Shown here: positions 42,525 to 45,109 of the stretch, one piece after another
Position numbering within the stretch: the first letter of the stretch is position 1
How the letters are laid out: each line of letters starts with the position of its first letter
Assembly: GCA_028875855.1 (NCBI GenBank)
Contig: JAGWVA010000032.1
Span: 1-45,109 of the forward strand
Direction of reading: 5' to 3'
Length of the DNA stretch: 45,109 nt
Origin: Paracoccaceae bacterium
GTDB lineage: Bacteria > Pseudomonadota > Alphaproteobacteria > Rhodobacterales > Rhodobacteraceae
Made by a program: the position numbers and the translations under genes
Notes under the pieces: generated by a model
Databases searched by the model: none
What the model saw: only the letters and a program-made list of their open reading frames with translations
What the model was told of the DNA's origin: nothing

Positions 42525-43859
42525 TCAGGGACAAAGAAGGTCGTTGGACAGCGCAAACAGCATCAGCGACAGAATCAGCACCAGCCCGCCCCCCATGAGC
42601 ACCCGCAGCGCGAAATCGCTCGGCGGGCGGCCGGTGACGGCTTCCCATGCGTGAAAGACCAGATGCCCACCGTCAAGCACCGGAACCGGGAACAGGTTCA
42701 GAAGGCCCACGGCGGTCGAGAGCATGGCGATGAAATTGAGAAAGCTCATCGTCCCCTGACTGGCCGCCATGCCCGAGGTCTCGGCGATGCCGATGGGGCC
42801 ATGCAGGTTGCACGAGCTGATCGCCCCCGTGATCATGTGGTAAAGCCCGCTCAGGCTGGTGACGACGGTATAACGCGTGGTGTCGAAGGCGCGGCCCAAT
42901 GCCTCCAGCACGCCCGGCATCCGGGTGTTGGGCGTGAAGGCAAGGCCCCCGGTGATGCCGATCAGCCAGCGCGTCTCGAACCCGCCAGATGCCGTCGGCA
43001 CGTCCGACCGCCGCGGCGTCAGCGTGACCTGACGCACCGCGCCGTCGTGCCAGACCGTCAGGGCCAGCGGCTTCCCCTGCGAGGCGGTGACCGCCTGCCG
43101 AAGCTGGTCGAAGGCATAGACCGGCGTGCCGTTCACCGCCTCGATCACGTCGCCGAACTTGAGACCAGCGGCTCCGGCCGCGGAATCGGGCGCCACGCCA
43201 TCGGCGCGAGGCGGCATCGGATAGGGGCCGTCAACGGTCATCTCGGTGCCGTCGCGCCGGATGCTGTAGCGCACCGTCGGCGCCGGATCGAGCTTTGCCG
43301 CAAGACCGGCCAGCGTCACCGTGTCGGGCGTCGGCATCCCGTTCAGAGCAAGGATCACGTCCCCCGCCTTGAGCGTTCCCGTCTGCGCAGGCGGCAGCGG
43401 ATCGAGCCGGCCCACCGTCGGCGGATTGGTGGCCACCCCTGCGGCCAGGTATAGCCCCGTCAGCAGCAGCACCGAGAAGATCATGTTGAAGGCAGGCCCC
43501 GCCAGCACCGTCGCCGCCCGCGCCCAAAGAGGTGCGCCGTGCATGGTCTGACGGCGCTCGGCGTCGGTAAGCTGGATGATCGCCTCGCCGTCGCGGCCCG
43601 ATGCGGCGTCGCTGTCACCCAGGAACCGCACGTAGCCGCCCAGCGGCAGGACCGAAAGCTGCCAGCGCGTTCCGCGTTTATCCACGCGCGACACAAGCGC
43701 CGGCCCGAACCCGAGCGAGAAGACCTCGGCCTTGATCCCGGACCAGCGGCCGACGATGTAGTGACCGAATTCATGCACCGCGACGATGATCGACAAGGCC
43801 ACGACAAAGGCAATGGCGGTGTAGATCACCCCCCCGAACGACGGTATCAGCGCGCCCAT
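42525..43859 (-). CDS. rseP: Site-2 protease RseP
   Basis: 444-residue intramembrane zinc metalloprotease that cuts anti-sigma factors and signal-peptide remnants in the inner membrane. The zinc site HEFGH is in the first helix (about residues 29-33), and the second metal motif LDGGH is near 395. Membrane segments are seen near 13-35, 106-130, 370-395 and 415-438. PDZ-like regions lie between: TGTLKAGDVILALNG and AAGAAGLKFGDVIEAVNG suggest two. Its place after dxr and before bamA is the classical cluster order. Confidence 0.95.
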   Translation of the reverse strand: MGALIPSFGGVIYTAIAFVVALSIIVAVHEFGHYIVGRWSGIKAEVFSLGFGPALVSRVDKRGTRWQLSVLPLGGYVRFLGDSDAASGRDGEAIIQLTDAERRQTMHGAPLWARAATVLAGPAFNMIFSVLLLTGLYLAAGVATNPPTVGRLDPLPPAQTGTLKAGDVILALNGMPTPDTVTLAGLAAKLDPAPTVRYSIRRDGTEMTVDGPYPMPPRADGVAPDSAAGAAGLKFGDVIEAVNGTPVYAFDQLRQAVTASQGKPLALTVWHDGAVRQVTLTPRRSDVPTASGGFETRWLIGITGGLAFTPNTRMPGVLEALGRAFDTTRYTVVTSLSGLYHMITGAISSCNLHGPIGIAETSGMAASQGTMSFLNFIAMLSTAVGLLNLFPVPVLDGGHLVFHAWEAVTGRPPSDFALRVLMGGGLVLILSLMLFALSNDLLCP

Positions 43860-43900
43860 ATTTCTTCGAACACTCCCCTCGGGTCCAGCGGTTCTGCGCC

Positions 43901-45079
43901 TCAGGCGGCGCGGGCTGCGACCACCTCTTCCGCGCACCGCCGTGCCCTTCGATCCATTTCCAGCACAACCTCAAGGCTGGCTGGGGCATTCCTTAGACAA
44001 TTTTCGCCCGAAAGCTGGGCAAGAACATCTTCAACAATAGCCGACATTTCCAGAAACCCGATCCGGCGGGCAAGGAAATGATCCAGCGCAATCTCCTTTG
44101 CGGCATTGAAGGCCGCGCCGGCAAGCCCGCCCGTCTTCATAACTTCGCGCGCAAGGCGCAGCGCGGGGAAGCGGTCGGCATCGGGCGCCTCGAAGGCCAG
44201 CGTGCCGATCTTTGCCAGATCCAGCCGCGCGACGGGCGTCTCGCGGCGGTCGGGCCAGTTCAGCGCATATCCGATCGCATGCCGCATGTCCGCCGCCCCC
44301 ATATGGGCCATCAGGGCGCCATCGGTAAATCCTACCAAAGCATGAACGATGGACTGGGGATGGACCAGAACCTCTATCCGGTCAGGTTCGATCCCGAAAA
44401 ACTCGCGCGTTTCAATAAGTTCCAGCGCCTTGTTGAACATACTGGCCGAATCGACCGAAATCCGCTGGCCCATTGACCAGTTGGGATGGGCCACCGCCTG
44501 TTCGGGCGTCGCGCGGGCGAGCTGGTCGCGGGTCCATGTCCGGAAGGGCCCGCCCGAGGCGGTGATGATGACGCGCTCGACCGCCCCCGCATCCTCGCCC
44601 ACCAGCGCCTGAAAGACGGCGGAATGCTCGCTGTCCACCGGCAGGATCGTCGCTCCGTGCCGCGCCGCCTCGGCCATCAGAAGCGGCCCCGCGGTGACAA
44701 GGCTTTCCTTGTTGGCCAGCGCCAGCGTCGTGCCCTGAGCCAGCGCGCGGAACCCCGGCGCAAGGCCCGCCGCCCCGACGATGGCCGACATGATCCAGTC
44801 CGCCGGCCGCTCTGCCGCCTCGACCAGCGCCTGTGCGCCCGCCGCCGCCTCGATCCCGCTGCCCGCCAGCGCGGCTTTCAGCGCGTCATAGCAGTCCTCA
44901 TGCGCGGTCACGGCCATCTCGGCGCGCAATTCGCGCGCCTGTTCAGCCAGCAGCGCCACATTGCGCCCCCCGCTGAGCGCGACCGTGCGATAGCGCTCCG
45001 CCCCGCCCTGCCGCCGCACGAGGTCGATGGTGTTCTGCCCGATCGAGCCGGTCGCCCCGAAAATCGATATGCGCCGCAT
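43901..45079 (-). CDS. dxr: 1-Deoxy-D-xylulose 5-phosphate reductoisomerase
   Basis: 392-residue enzyme that converts DXP to MEP with NADPH, the committed step of the MEP isoprenoid pathway. The NADPH motif is FGATGSIGQNTIDLVRR (about 7-23). The metal/substrate region is LPVDSEHSAVFQAL (about 148-161), then SGGPFRTW and HPNWSMGQRISVDSASM (about 202-218). Full length. It is upstream of rseP by 41 bp and 2 bp downstream of the partial gene at the right edge. Confidence 0.97.
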   Translation of the reverse strand: MRRISIFGATGSIGQNTIDLVRRQGGAERYRTVALSGGRNVALLAEQARELRAEMAVTAHEDCYDALKAALAGSGIEAAAGAQALVEAAERPADWIMSAIVGAAGLAPGFRALAQGTTLALANKESLVTAGPLLMAEAARHGATILPVDSEHSAVFQALVGEDAGAVERVIITASGGPFRTWTRDQLARATPEQAVAHPNWSMGQRISVDSASMFNKALELIETREFFGIEPDRIEVLVHPQSIVHALVGFTDGALMAHMGAADMRHAIGYALNWPDRRETPVARLDLAKIGTLAFEAPDADRFPALRLAREVMKTGGLAGAAFNAAKEIALDHFLARRIGFLEMSAIVEDVLAQLSGENCLRNAPASLEVVLEMDRRARRCAEEVVAARAA

Positions 45080-45081
45080 CT

Positions 45082-45109
45082 TCAGTTCCTCATCACCGGT
45101 GCGGCCAGA
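45082..45109 (-). CDS. 3' end of an upstream gene, probably cdsA
   Basis: Only about eight codons and a stop are inside the window, reading LAAPVMRN and then TGA, 2 bp before dxr. Classical order in this cluster is uppS-cdsA-dxr-rseP-bamA, so this is probably the end of phosphatidate cytidylyltransferase. The identity rests on gene order; the sequence itself is too short. Confidence 0.35.

Overview
The window is GC-rich, densely packed alphaproteobacterial chromosome, and everything points to the Rhodobacteraceae (Rhodobacter/Rhodovulum/Paracoccus-like). The evidence is the dusB(nifR3)-ntrB-ntrC-ntrY-ntrX-hfq-hflX order, a fused ispDF, an NtrC without the GAFTGA loop, LpxI instead of LpxH, a HemB without the zinc cysteines, and a small membrane protein that Rhodobacteraceae genomes label as a SufBCD-associated component. 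I see no phage, insertion sequence, CRISPR array, tRNA or rRNA. Most of the window is core genome.

Layout. 1-1941 (minus): ispDF, pgpA and cinA/pncC, coupled by ATGA overlaps. 2158-11038 (plus): dusB-ntrB-ntrC, then ntrY-ntrX, then hfq-hflX, a nitrogen-control and RNA-metabolism block. 11090-16912: a membrane-anchored penicillin-acylase-family enzyme (minus), a beta-hydroxyacid dehydrogenase (plus), a Tat/lipobox SYLF protein and hemB (minus), and the small membrane protein (plus). 16943-24866: mfd (plus); a minus-strand run of acyl-CoA synthetase, FrnE-like DsbA protein, small K+-channel protein and Bcr/CflA exporter; and an XRE-cupin regulator divergent from the synthetase. 24936-27848: an orphan peptide-type ABC binding protein (minus) and bdhA (plus), separated by a 309-bp gap holding a likely small RNA gene. 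27937-31201 (minus): psuK-psuG (pseudouridine breakdown), a DUF502 membrane protein and a LysE/ArgO exporter. 31435-33178 (plus): rpsB-tsf with a structured leader. 33527-35612: a LuxR-type solo regulator divergent from a FAD-dependent oxidoreductase. 35770-45109 (minus): the envelope cluster (cdsA)-dxr-rseP-small ORF-bamA-skp-fabZ-lpxA-lpxI-lpxB.

How it works together. The ntr block senses and transduces nitrogen status. The envelope cluster links isoprenoid precursor synthesis (dxr here, ispDF at the other end), outer-membrane protein assembly (bamA, skp), envelope stress proteolysis (rseP) and lipid A synthesis (fabZ, lpxA, lpxI, lpxB). lpxD is not in its common place between skp and fabZ.

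The most interesting signals lie between genes. A strong plus-strand intrinsic terminator at 26926-26954 has no upstream protein gene and lies between divergent genes, which implies a short RNA. A perfect 23-bp tandem duplication covers the stop codon of the FAD oxidoreductase, and about 35 bp later comes an AT-rich interrupted inverted repeat. An 8-C tract sits in the 17-bp spacer of a good bamA promoter. A 48-codon membrane-protein ORF with a strong ribosome-binding site lies between rseP and bamA. Three consecutive hairpins lead into rpsB. I did not find a multi-gene system that I would call undescribed.
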